Source of the DNA: Magicicada septendecula
Lineage: Eukaryota; Arthropoda; Insecta; Hemiptera; Cicadidae
Reading direction: 5' to 3'
DNA: 64,000 nt
Assembly (NCBI GenBank): GCA_034769895.1
Contig: CM068368.1
Span: 338,171,076-338,235,075 of the forward strand
Position 1 is the stretch's first letter; every line of letters starts with the position of its first letter. A program made the position numbers and the translations under genes. Positions 1-9,174 of the stretch are shown here, in pieces. The notes below the pieces were generated by a model, which was given only the letters and a program-made list of their open reading frames with translations, did no database searches and had not been told where the DNA came from.

Positions 1-1011
1 TTTTTCAAGATCTCCAAAGAGGATGGATTATTTAGTAGAAATTGTAAAAAAAAAAAAATTGGGTCTGTGCCTCCTACAAGATGGTACTTTCAACACAGGG
101 CTGTTAATACTGTGTTTGAACATAAAGATAATCTAATAAAATGTTTTGAACACATTAGGGACATAGAGATTTCTGACAAAAGTGGTTCTAGCCAGGCTGC
201 AGGATTTGTACGAACTTTGAGGGATCCTCAGTTCATTTTCTGGTTGACTTTTTTCCACAAAATTATGCCTCATGTGGCGATTTTCTTTGATTGCATTCAA
301 CAAAGAAGCATTGATGCAATAAAAATGAGAGCATTTGTTAAACATTTTGTGAGTGCAGTGGTTAATATTCGTAAGACCTATGAAGACAGTGAAGTGTCTG
401 TAAGTGAGCCTGTGACTAAGAGACAGTGTGTTGAACAATTAAGTAATAGGAGCAACAGTGTGGTCGCTTTGGAAGTAGGCCTATGTGATATGATTGTGAA
501 CAATATTAATGAAAGATTTCAATTTTCAGATCATTTATGTGTTTCCAAATTGGTTTTAGTTGAAAAGTTCCCACAGTACTGTGTTGAGTTTCTGGAAAAT
601 GATTTTCAGACTACGCTTAAATTTTATCCCACAATAAATGGTCCGAAACTGAGAACCGAACTAGAAGTGTTATACAGTCGTGAAGATTTACGCATTGCTT
701 CTGGTGCGACACCCTTATTACAGTTTTTCCTTGATAATTACATGTTTCGTACCTTCTCAGAATGTGTGACTATTTTAAAGATAATTGTTACCATACCAAT
801 GACAACTGTTGAAAGTGAAAGGTGCTTTTCTACATTGAAAAAATTAAAAATATTTTTAAGAAATTCCATGGGCACTGATAAACTAAATGCATTGGCTATG
901 CTATCCACAGAAAAAAAAATGATTCATGGAATTCAAGATTTCAACAAACAAGTGATAGAGGAATTCGCTACATCTAAAAACAGGAGAATGGAATTGTTAT
1001 ACAAAAAGTGA
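1..1011 (+). CDS. hAT (ZMYM1-like) transposase, C-terminal part
   Basis: The reading frame is open from base 1 to the stop at 1009-1011, about 336 codons with no internal stop, so it is the C-terminal portion of a longer protein that starts off the window. A PTRW motif near residues 24-27 and the following helical region match the middle of ZMYM1-like (DUF4371) hAT transposases. The last third holds the hAT dimerisation region, with TTVESERCFSTLKKLK (from about 802) as its hallmark. These proteins cut and paste their own element. The zinc finger and most of the RNase H-like catalytic core would lie upstream, so activity cannot be judged. The intact frame suggests a fairly young copy or a domesticated gene; the terminal repeat 120 bp downstream favours a transposon. 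Confidence 0.82.
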   Translation, partial: FFKISKEDGLFSRNCKKKKIGSVPPTRWYFQHRAVNTVFEHKDNLIKCFEHIRDIEISDKSGSSQAAGFVRTLRDPQFIFWLTFFHKIMPHVAIFFDCIQQRSIDAIKMRAFVKHFVSAVVNIRKTYEDSEVSVSEPVTKRQCVEQLSNRSNSVVALEVGLCDMIVNNINERFQFSDHLCVSKLVLVEKFPQYCVEFLENDFQTTLKFYPTINGPKLRTELEVLYSREDLRIASGATPLLQFFLDNYMFRTFSECVTILKIIVTIPMTTVESERCFSTLKKLKIFLRNSMGTDKLNALAMLSTEKKMIHGIQDFNKQVIEEFATSKNRRMELLYKK

Positions 1012-1116
1012 AATACCAGGTATGACATTCTATATTTTTTGACCTAAGTACTAATTACCGCGAATGGTGGCCCCATCTTAGATCCTGCCCACTGTGTGCC
1101 CCTCCCATTTCATTAC

Positions 1117-1132
1117 TCACGAGCCGCCACTG
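1117..1132 (-). repeat. hAT right terminal inverted repeat
   Basis: Read on the minus strand this is CAGTGGCGGCTCGTGA, a typical outer end of ZMYM1-like hAT elements. It is followed by a GC-richer subterminal stretch, as at the related end at 16227. Confidence 0.7.
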
Positions 1133-1690
1133 GTCCTCGTACAAACTAAATAACGGCTGCCTCAACTGCGCGGTTCTTTTGTTATCAGTGTGAAACATCA
1201 AAACAAACAGTGAGCGTAGCATACCCGTACACGCGTGCCGGCACCGCGTGGTTCCTTTGTTTATTATCAGCGTTTTTTTTTTGGTTCATTTTCAAAGGCT
1301 TTTTCAAAACTTTATATCTTCGCGTAGAATTAATATTTCGACACTCGACTTTCAAATAAACTTATCCTTTCTACTTTCATTTTGTATTTAATAGGTATTT
1401 CTAGACACATTAAAATCTGAATTATTGGGTTTCAAAGGGACGTATATTTTTGTCGAGCCTTCTCCAAAAATCATAATAAAACAATTGTGATGGCTTATAA
1501 CTGGGGAAATTTTGAGTGTTAAACTTTACTGCTTTGGCTTTTACCACAACCTTATGTACCTAAACGTGTCCCCAAGTTTCATTTAAATCCGTGATCCGCA
1601 CTTCAGGTACTCTCCTTGTCAGTGCGGTTTTTAATATTTCGCTTGCTCGGAAAATTTTATTTATTCGTTCGAAAATGAGAATTTTTAAAT
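1133..1690. other. Intergenic, no gene seen
   Basis: No supported coding region. A short GC-rich patch at about 1699-1745 contains runs such as GGGGCCCGGGG and borders the LINE fragment that follows. Confidence 0.5.
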
Positions 1691-1759
1691 GATCGGGCAT
1701 AGGGCCCACCGACAAGCGGGGCCCGGGGCTTTAGTCCCCGTAGCCCCACCTTAATCCGG

Positions 1760-2219
1760 TACCACGTCAGTTGGACCTGCTTCAGAAATCCGAGGCGATA
1801 TGTTTCACATGTAAGTCCATTTCTCGGTGCCAGCCCCTCTCGCTAGAAGAGAGGCCCATCGCCTGGAAAGAGTCGGTGAAGTATTTAGGTGTTCAGCTTG
1901 ATCAACGGCTATTCTTCATCGCCCACGTGATCGAAACCAAACTGTTTTCCTTTCTCTAGTGTCGCAACCGCGTGACTCTGCGCACCAAAGTCACCATCTA
2001 TCTCTTGTTTCTTCGGTTAGTACTGACCTATGCGGCTTCCGCGCTGTGGTTGCTCTTGTCGACCATCAACAAGTGTAGGCTGGAATGTTTCCAATCTAAA
2101 ACCCTCCGTTCCTTGACTGCATCTCCTAGGTTTGTCACAAATGACGTAATTCATGGAGGTCTTCGAGTTTCCGCTCTGTCTGTATTTCTCGCGAGCACTT
2201 TACCTTGCGACAGATATGT
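1760..2219 (+). pseudogene. Jockey-type LINE, RT C-terminal fragment
   Basis: Plus-strand remains of the region just after the reverse transcriptase catalytic box in Jockey-clade LINEs. Visible are an EAICFT motif, then WKESVKYLGVQLDQRL (about 1867-1914), a stop at 1957-1959, and after it a thumb region with LRTKVTIYLLFLR and LTYAASALW. The piece ends at about 2219, where coding similarity switches abruptly to the minus strand, so it is one block of a rearranged LINE cluster. No complete ORF, no YADD box. Confidence 0.75.
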
Positions 2220-2500
2220 TCAGTGATGGGTTCTTGGATGGGTTGGGAACGAACTGCCGCTCGAAACAGTTAGCCAAGAACTCGACCTTTTCTTCAGGGC
2301 GAACGAGAGGTTGACCACTGGGTCCTTCCAGTGCGGGGAGTGGCGGCGTCTGCGCTTTTCCTTTAGAGCACTGGTAATTCGCCAGACATTACGGTCCTCG
2401 GCAGGGCCGTCCATCTGTGCTACAACCAGTTCCCAGCTGCGTCTACGGAACACCAGCATGTCACAACGCAACTTGCAATGAATTGGTGACTGGGGTCGTG
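2220..2500 (-). pseudogene. Jockey-type LINE, pre-RT fragment
   Basis: Minus-strand block with DRNVWRITSAL and, after a frameshift, PEEKVEFLANCFERQF, the linker before the RT domain in Jockey-type LINEs. The same linker occurs again at about 4040-4100 (minus strand, CFERQFAPN), so this is a second partial copy and not a continuation. It abuts the oppositely oriented RT tail at 2219. Confidence 0.7.
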
Positions 2501-2599
2501 GTTATGCATCGCAGACACGTACCAATCGGGAAATTAAGTTCCGAGCTACCTTCTGGAGCTCCTTCCTCATGGCCCTACTCAGTAGGGTGATTTGCTCTA

Positions 2600-4640
2600 T
2601 AGCATGCCTACGTCTGTTTGTGCTAGCCTACACTAAAGCAGTATACACGGAGGTAGTTTCCACGTACTGTCTGGACATACACGGTACTGGCCTACCCCGG
2701 TTATAAGAGGATTGTGTAGGTTCCTTGCCGCACGGTATCATCCAAGGAGCAGACACCGAGACCACTTCTCAGCAGGCGAGAAAGGAATCTACCGGGGATT
2801 ATGGCAGCTAGCCTAAGACCCCCCTTGAGGACGCTTTGCAACTTCTTTTTATAAATTGGGGCCAGGTACCCCCAGACCGGGGAGGCGTAAGTAATGACCA
2901 GCTGCAGATACACGTCGACGATCATTTTGCCCAGATTCCTTGTCATAGCCGTGCTAGCCAGTAGACAAGCCGGGGTAAGCTCAGACGAGCGGACGCTCGC
3001 TTATGAACTGTCTGAGCGTGGGTACGCCAGGTGAGCCGACGCTCAAGGTGTACACCAAGAAAGACCTACTTCACTTCCTTGGACCAGCGCAAGTACGGTC
3101 TCCCGATGTTGCCTCTGCCTCCGCCATGTTGCCTCCGCAGATCTTTCCGGCGCTTAAGGCCACTCTTCAACTGTCAGTCCAGTCCCCGAGCGAATCGAGC
3201 TGGCACAGCAGTCGGCCAGCGTGACTGTCGGCGGTAAATACTGTCGTGTCGTCAGCAAACAGGGCTATCTGGACTCCATACTGTCTCGGTAGGTCGTTGA
3301 TGTTGACTAAGAACAGGAAGGGGCCGAGAAGACTTTATTGAGGGACACCGGCAGTGAATCTCTCGGAAGAGACAGAATCATCTATTCTCATGCAGAAGGT
3401 CCTCTCTGTCAGAAAGCTAGCAGTCAGATGAAGGTAGCAGCCCGGGACCTGGACTTTCCGGAGTTTGTATACAAGCCCATCGTGCTATACGCTGTTAAAG
3501 GCTTTCTCTACATCTAAGAAACAGCCTACAGCCTGTTATTTCCGACACCCAGCGTCCGTGATGTATTCCACCAGTCTCATCAGCTGATGAGTAGTGGAAT
3601 GCCCCACTCGGAAACTGAACTGTTCGGGGACTAGAACGTCAGAGTTTCTTAGATGATCTCATATGCAACGTTGTATGAGTCGCTCGAGCACATTTGACGT
3701 AGTGGATAGAAGCCATAGGTTGTCGGCATGGAAAGCATCCTTTTCCTGCTTCGAAAACACTATGCCGGTAGCCTTTCACCATTTCTTGGGGAAGTAGGCC
3801 AGTCTGAGACACGCGTTTAACAACCAAGAACTGGGTTCCAGGCTCCGGAAGAGGACGGAGAGCCGTGTTCGAAACACCCTCCGGAGCTGGAGCCTTTCTT
3901 TCCGGTTCAGCGAGCCGAGCGAAATCTTTTTGACCTCTTCCAAAGAGATGGGTTCGGGTACAACAGCGACTGGAAGAGACAGAAAATCTTCCACGTCCAC
4001 CTCGACTTGTTCGTGGAAGTCCCAGTCTGTGGATGAGTTAGGAGCGAACTGTCGCTCGAAACACAAGCTCAAGTACTCGGCCTTCTCCTCTGGTGACCCA
4101 AGAGTTATCCCGATGGTCCAATGATGGCGGGAAAGGTCATCGCCTCCATCCCGTAATTACGCTAGGAATTCTGTACTGGTGACTTTGCAATTCCGCATCC
4201 CCTGTTTGGGCCATGGCGACAACAGTTTCGACGAAACACCTTCAGACTGCCATGCAACCCTCCAGTGAGCCGGCTATAAGCCATCTTATCGGCCGGATCC
4301 CGAGTCCTCTGCCAACGTTTCTGGAAGTGGTTCCACTCGGGAGCTAGAAGAGATACTTTCTCCGGAATACGTTTTAGTAGTTGGGCGTGAGACCGGCTCA
4401 GATTCGATAAGACACCGCTGAGATGATCGCCTCGTTGAATCGAGCAAATGCTTCATCGACTTGTTGGACGGTTTCTAGTGGGCCAGCTGGTGGCAATCGA
4501 TGGTAAAGGGCCGGGCCGTGGTGTGCCAATCGACGACCTTTCTCTTGTCCCGTGCGGTGGCGTGCTGGGTAGCGATGTGGTCCAAGGTGGGGATGTGGTC
4601 GATGTCAGCTCCATGAGTGAGAAACCTCGACTCCATGAGC
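2600..4640 (-). pseudogene. Jockey-type LINE RT, decayed copy
   Basis: Read right to left this follows the order of a Jockey-clade ORF2. Endonuclease-to-RT linker (TLDHIATQHATARDKRK) lies near 4570-4630, then CFERQFAPN near 4045, NACLRLAYFPKKW ending at 3776, RVGHSTTHQLMRLVEY near 3580, GCFLDVEKAFNSV near 3500, the catalytic ALFADDTT box near 3240-3265, and the C-terminal region with YASPVWGYLAP (2701-2946). Frameshifts and stops break the frame throughout, so it is inactive. Frames were followed by eye; breakpoints are approximate. Confidence 0.8.
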
Positions 4641-4930
4641 GCAGATAAAAGAGTTATGCCACTGCCAGTCTTGTGTTGTGTCATTCTATATGTTTTTGTA
4701 ATGTTTGTATAATTCTAGGTATTCAAGAGTGTCTAGTTTTTGGCCTTATGTGTTGGATTTATATGTTGATGTTTGTGCGAGAGTGATCTAATTCAATGAG
4801 CTGGTTGTAAAAGTAGATTCAGTGATGGAGTGTATTGCCTTCATGTGTTCGTTTTATCTCTGTTAAAGCTATGTTCCTTCTGCCCTAAGCAGAACTTGTT
4901 ATACTGTGAGCACCAGAATTGACAGCCACC
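4641..4930 (-). pseudogene. Penelope-like element fragment (GIY-YIG side)
   Basis: Nucleotide similarity to the Penelope-like copy at 8.56-8.79 kb is plain by eye: shared blocks include GAGTGTCTAGTTT (about 4726) and the stretch around 4795-4900 corresponding to 8650-8760. In the minus-strand frame it reads as a damaged version of the FYIGQTGRSF segment (here FCLGQKEHSF). Stops and substitutions make it non-functional. Confidence 0.65.
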
Positions 4931-6440
4931 TATTAGCAACCACTTGTGATTAAACTTATAAAAAGTGAGAGCTGGCTCAGTTTAAAGTAAAATTTCAATA
5001 AAACTTGTGTCAGAAAATTAGTGTCCTATAACTGGAAATAGTGCATTATGTATTAATTCATGGATATACCATGGACAAGAAAATAAATTAAAAATTCTGT
5101 TAGAAATAAAATTTGTATTCAGATTTAATTTAATTAGTCATTTTCTAGTTCTTCATTGCAACACATTAAAATGCGTTTTTAATCAATGCGTAATTAAAAT
5201 CCTTTGATTTTTTTATTTTTTAAATTGTTGACATTTTATTTTGATGTGATTCTGTCCTCCAAATCTAGTTTTTATCTGGTATTAGTGTTTAAATGGTAAG
5301 CAGATTAAGAGCTTGAAATGTAATCTTCCTCGTGTACAACTTTTCTTTATTATGTAAATATTATCACTATTGTAAACAGTACATATTTATATGCACGGAG
5401 CAGTCAGTCAATGTACTGATATTTCACGTGCTTGAGAAATTCCTGCAATTACAGATTGGCAAATGGAGATGTAGGCCTATTGCCATTTGAAAAAATCTGG
5501 TCTCTGTCTTTCCATGTAATTGCCTTTCTTTGGCGTTTTGAGACATATTTATTATTATTTTTTTAATAAATGAGTCACAATAACATTTATTTTTATATTT
5601 GTAGAAAGTGAGAATGATTCTAGTGCAACTTGTTGATGAAGGACTAGCTCAATTACAGGGCACACTGCTAATCAGTGTGCAGAGCTGATATCTGAAGAAA
5701 GGAGAGGAATAACAACAAGGAGAGTCAAGTGAAAACAAATATCTTTTTATTTTGTAATTTGTTAAATACAAATAGTGTACACTTACATAATTTTTTAATG
5801 TAGACCCTATAGCATGCATTAAAAGTGTATCAGCACTTTAGAATTGTGTATATACGTCTAGAAAACAATTCTTTTGGCTTTGAGCATTGCAACTTATGCA
5901 CCACAAAATTCACTTCTTTGTTGGACTTGAAAGTGTTGTCTTCCATTGCCCCTTCAAACTATCCAAAGACATAAAAGCTATCAGTTCGTTCAGTTCAGTT
6001 CGTAGTCCTTCAGTCTTTCGACTGGTTAGTACCCTCCCCGCATATACCCATGGTGCGTGTGTTACTGAGTCTCTCACAGGTATATGGGACCTACAGTTTA
6101 ACGCCTACAGTTAAAAGCTGTTGTCTGACAAATATGGTAGATTTGGAGACATTCAAAAGTCAGATTTTGCATGCACACAACAGTTGAACTGACAGTATGG
6201 GGTTGAAAATTATAATGTTATAAAACACATGTACTCCAAAGCTCATATGACTTGGACTGTAGTGCAGGATACAGATGGTTTTTGAAGAGTTCTGCATATG
6301 TTACACTTTAGATGTTTTCCTGGCTATATAGTGCTCTAAAATTACCCCTCAATGAAGTGTGCAGAATTCTTTTGGTTTCAGTAGAGAGCTGTGGCACCAT
6401 TCCTTGCTTGCTATTTTGATTTCAGTTGATGATGGTGGAT
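4931..6440. other. AT-rich stretch, no gene seen
   Basis: No supported gene. Short open frames here, such as 5887-6114, have no recognisable motif. Confidence 0.5.
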
Positions 6441-6479
6441 CCAGGATTCATCTCCAATAGCAATTCTTCCTAAGAAACT

Positions 6480-7080
6480 ATCACTTTCAGTTTCAAAGTG
6501 CTGCAAAAGTTCCTCATTGAAATTCTACTAATTCCAAAGTCAAGTGGCATGGTACCAATTTTATAAAGGCTATGGAACTTCAACAAATCATGGACAATAT
6601 GGTGTGCTGGACTATGACTCATTTTCTTGTAGGTAGCTGACCATCTTTATGCATAAGAACAATTTAATTTCTTGTGGCTAATGGAAACTCTTCAATATAG
6701 TTAGATAAAATGTTTTGAAAAAATTCAGGATAATACTGGCCATTAAGCCTTGGCAAAAAAAGACCAATTAAGAAGTCACCTGCCCATACATGCCCTGACA
6801 TTGAGAGAAAAAATTCTTCTTGAATCTTGACTGGAATATGTGAAGATTATTATAGACATTTATAATTCTATTTCATGCAAAAATTGTTTTGTCAGTGAAC
6901 ATGACAGAGGCAAAATTATTGTAATTTTGTGTAGAAAAGTAAACAAAGTGGCTGTCCCTGTTCATAGTCAAAATCTTCAAGGGCTCGTACGGTACTCTTT
7001 GTAGGAGGTACAGTTTTAGTTGTTGGCTTGTAATATCCTGAATGGAGTCATGTGATTTACACCTTCAATTACATCCGTTC
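6480..7080 (-). pseudogene. Tc1/mariner-like DDE transposase remnant
   Basis: Read on the minus strand with frameshifts, the order of motifs fits a mariner/IS630-type transposase. SVMFTDKTIF (about 6870-6905) corresponds to the usual FSDE block with the first or second catalytic acid. A degenerate VWAGDFLIGLFLPRLNG (about 6750-6800) follows, then YPEFFQNIL and EEFPLATRN (about 6690-6750), which in intact relatives leads to the FQHDGAPAH block; here it reads MHKDGQLPT. Several stops and shifts; clearly dead. Ends were not located, so the transposon limits are unknown. Confidence 0.65.
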
Positions 7081-7099
7081 TCTTTGTATTCACTTCAGT

Positions 7100-8240
7100 C
7101 TTTTCCCCAATTCTGTTCAGTATTATTTCCTTCAAATCCAATGTTCTTATAAAAGGTCTACCTCAATCAATGGTTTGGGGAACAAAAGGTCTGGTTTCTC
7201 ATGGTCAATTATGTAGCCTAACAAGCATTTTCTCACTTGCAAGTTTTAGTTGGGAAAGCATCCTGTTTAAAGTCGTAGTGCATCCTTCCAATTGCAGTTT
7301 AAAAATCATACATGATAGTTAAATTTGCTTAAAGTTATAAATTTAATTGAAAATTGATCCTTTACTTTGTTTTAAATTACTGTTACTGAGTTATTTTGAA
7401 AAAAAAGTAGTAATAACTTTAAATAAATTTTTCCTATATTGGACGAATTGAAGTCCACCACAAAAAAATCAAGTAAATAGAATTTATGGGTAGGCTGTTT
7501 TCTCATTATTTATACAGAAAACATGAATATTAGGCCATAACTCACTTATTTGCTACTGGATTTCCACAAACAAAGTATTATTGTGCTCAAAATTTTATTT
7601 AATAAATTATAATTTGATAAAATTAAGGTTTACACAGCTATTAGTAATAAAAAAATTAAAGTGGCCAGCATTTCAAAATTTGAGATCACAAAACAACTAA
7701 TGTAAACATGTGTACTATGTATTATTAAGACATCTCTAATTACTTCTTGAGAAATAAAGTTTTCCTTCAAAAACACAAAATGGCGGCCAGATGGATAACA
7801 AGATATTCCTGGCCCTGTGTTTATAGGAACTTGTGTCTTGTATTGATGCATAGGCTCTGAATGTGTATAGTGAGAACACCTTGTAAATTACACCTTGTAT
7901 ATACACACATAGTGTATACAAATTTATACACACATTTACATGTATATTCTGTACATATAAACATATTTTTTATATGTATATTCACATTCACATCATCTAT
8001 ATACATTATCTTGATTTGATAGATGTTATCTATAGTATTAATTTTCTTCTTCCAAGATCAGTGACTGAAAAATATACAATGCTGTCACAATATACAATAA
8101 AGTAGAAGTTCACAGACTGAGGAAGAAAATTACTGTTACCTATGCTTATGTTAACTGTTATTGAGACTGTTTATGCAAACTTTTTGTCATGCATTAAAAA
8201 TATATTTTTACATTTTGTTCCTTTTTCATCAGAACTACTA
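7100..8240. other. AT-rich stretch, no gene seen
   Basis: No supported gene or repeat structure. Short open frames between 7630 and 8006 lack recognisable motifs. Confidence 0.45.
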
Positions 8241-8362
8241 ATTAATCAGTTCTTGGATTTTGTTGTCCACAACGTGTCCGTTGATTAACTAAATATAAAT
8301 ATAATTATCCGAATCGGAACACAAAGTTTTTTATGGGTAAAAACATAAAAATTTTACCTTAT

Positions 8363-8405
8363 AGCCTGAACTGATTTTCGCTTTTAAAAAGCTTCTTCAG
8401 AGGCT
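8363..8405 (-). ncRNA. Hammerhead-ribozyme-like motif (PLE family A)
   Basis: On the minus strand, helix I strand AGCCU (8405-8401) precedes core CUGAAGA (8400-8394). Then come one unpaired A, helix II GCUUU with AAAGC around a UUA loop, GAAA (8379-8376), a minimal helix III (AAUCAGUU) and a UUC cleavage triplet ending at 8368. AGGCU (8367-8363) pairs perfectly with AGCCU. N7 of CUGANGA tolerates any base. The extra A before helix II departs from the standard fold, so activity is uncertain. Confidence 0.6.
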
Positions 8406-8800
8406 GCTGCTGAGAGCACTGTCCGTCTTGTTGGCGACGGTATCGACTTTTGAAAGATCGATATTGTGTGTGGGGTGTGTGTGATATGTTCGAATAATGT
8501 GTGTGATTTGAATTCTGTCTGTTCATTTAGGATGTCGTTTTTATGTGTTTTCGTGTGTTTGTATATTTCCAATTGTTCTAGAGTGTCTAGTTTCGGCCTT
8601 TTGTGTGTACGTGTAGAATGTCCATGTTATTGTCGATCTTTTTGTATGTGTGGTTTGCTTCAATGAAGTGGTTTGCAAAAGTGGATTCTGTAGTGGAGTG
8701 TAGTGCCTTTGTGTGTTCAATGTATCTTTGTTTGAAGCTACGTCCTGTCTGGCCTATGTAGAATTTGTTGCAATCTGAACAAACACATAAAAAACGACAA
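8384..8800 (-). pseudogene. PLE GIY-YIG endonuclease domain, 3' end
   Basis: Minus-strand coding remnant reading CNKFYIGQTGRSFKQRYIEH (about 8719-8778), the signature of the GIY-YIG endonuclease that follows the reverse transcriptase in Penelope-like elements; the Y, G, R and E positions of the motif are kept. It continues through ESTFANHFIEANHTY and, after a frameshift near 8580, EIYKHTKTHKNDILNEQTEF to a stop at 8384. The C-terminal half resembles the copy at 32.8-33.1 kb (EQYEIYKH, NNILNDQLQYKS). The RT domain is absent, so this is a truncated, frameshifted copy. Confidence 0.78.
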
Positions 8801-9034
8801 CAGACACAATTCAAATCACACGCATTATTCGAACATATCACACCCCACACACACAATATTGATCTTTTAAAAGTTGATACCATCGCCAACAACAAGACAG
8901 ACAGTGATCCCAGCGGCAGCCTCTGAAGAAGCTTTTTAAAAACGGGATAAAAAACTTTGTGTTCCAAGTCGGTTGTGAAATAATGATATTTAGTTAAGTA
9001 ATGGACATGTCATGGACAACGAAATCCAAGAACT

Positions 9035-9089
9035 AAATATAAGTGTATCAATACCGACTTGGAACACAAAGGTTCCTGTATATATAAGT

Positions 9090-9130
<41 letters not shown>

Positions 9131-9174
9131 TATATAACTTTGTGTTCCGAGTTGGTAGTGATATACTTATATTT
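9035..9174. repeat. Fold-back PLE terminal pieces around (TA)n
   Basis: About 37 bp at 9035-9071 is repeated, inverted and slightly diverged, at 9137-9174, with a (TA)n run at 9094-9128 between them. Both arms carry the CTTTGTGTTCC sequence seen in the PLE arms at 8310 and 8960, so this is further PLE terminal debris. Confidence 0.65.

Larger units (their letters stand above)
1..1132 (+). mobile_element. hAT transposon, 3' part
   Basis: The right-hand part of a hAT-superfamily element; the left part lies outside the window. Coding sequence runs from base 1 to 1011, and the element ends at 1132 with a terminal repeat that reads, on the minus strand, CAGTGGCGGCTCGTGAG. The same type of end (CAGGAGCGGCTCGTT) opens the decayed hAT copy at 16227, which supports the boundary. 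The 8 bases after the end (1133-1140) would be one copy of the target duplication, but the other copy is not visible, so this is not confirmed. Confidence 0.8.
8242..9036 (-). mobile_element. Penelope-like element with long inverted arms
   Basis: A Penelope-like (PLE) 3' segment bounded by two diverged inverted copies of the same sequence, about 8242-8530 and 8790-9036. Matching landmarks are AGTTCTTGGAT at the left edge against its complement near 9030, CGGAACACAAAG near 8315 against its complement near 8960, and the AGCTTCTTCAGAGGCTG block near 8391 against its complement near 8917. The centre encodes a GIY-YIG-type protein end on the minus strand. PLEs are known to carry duplicated terminal segments (pseudo-LTRs) in direct or inverted orientation. 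The left arm holds a hammerhead-like motif; the right arm has lost its 3' half. Confidence 0.72.
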
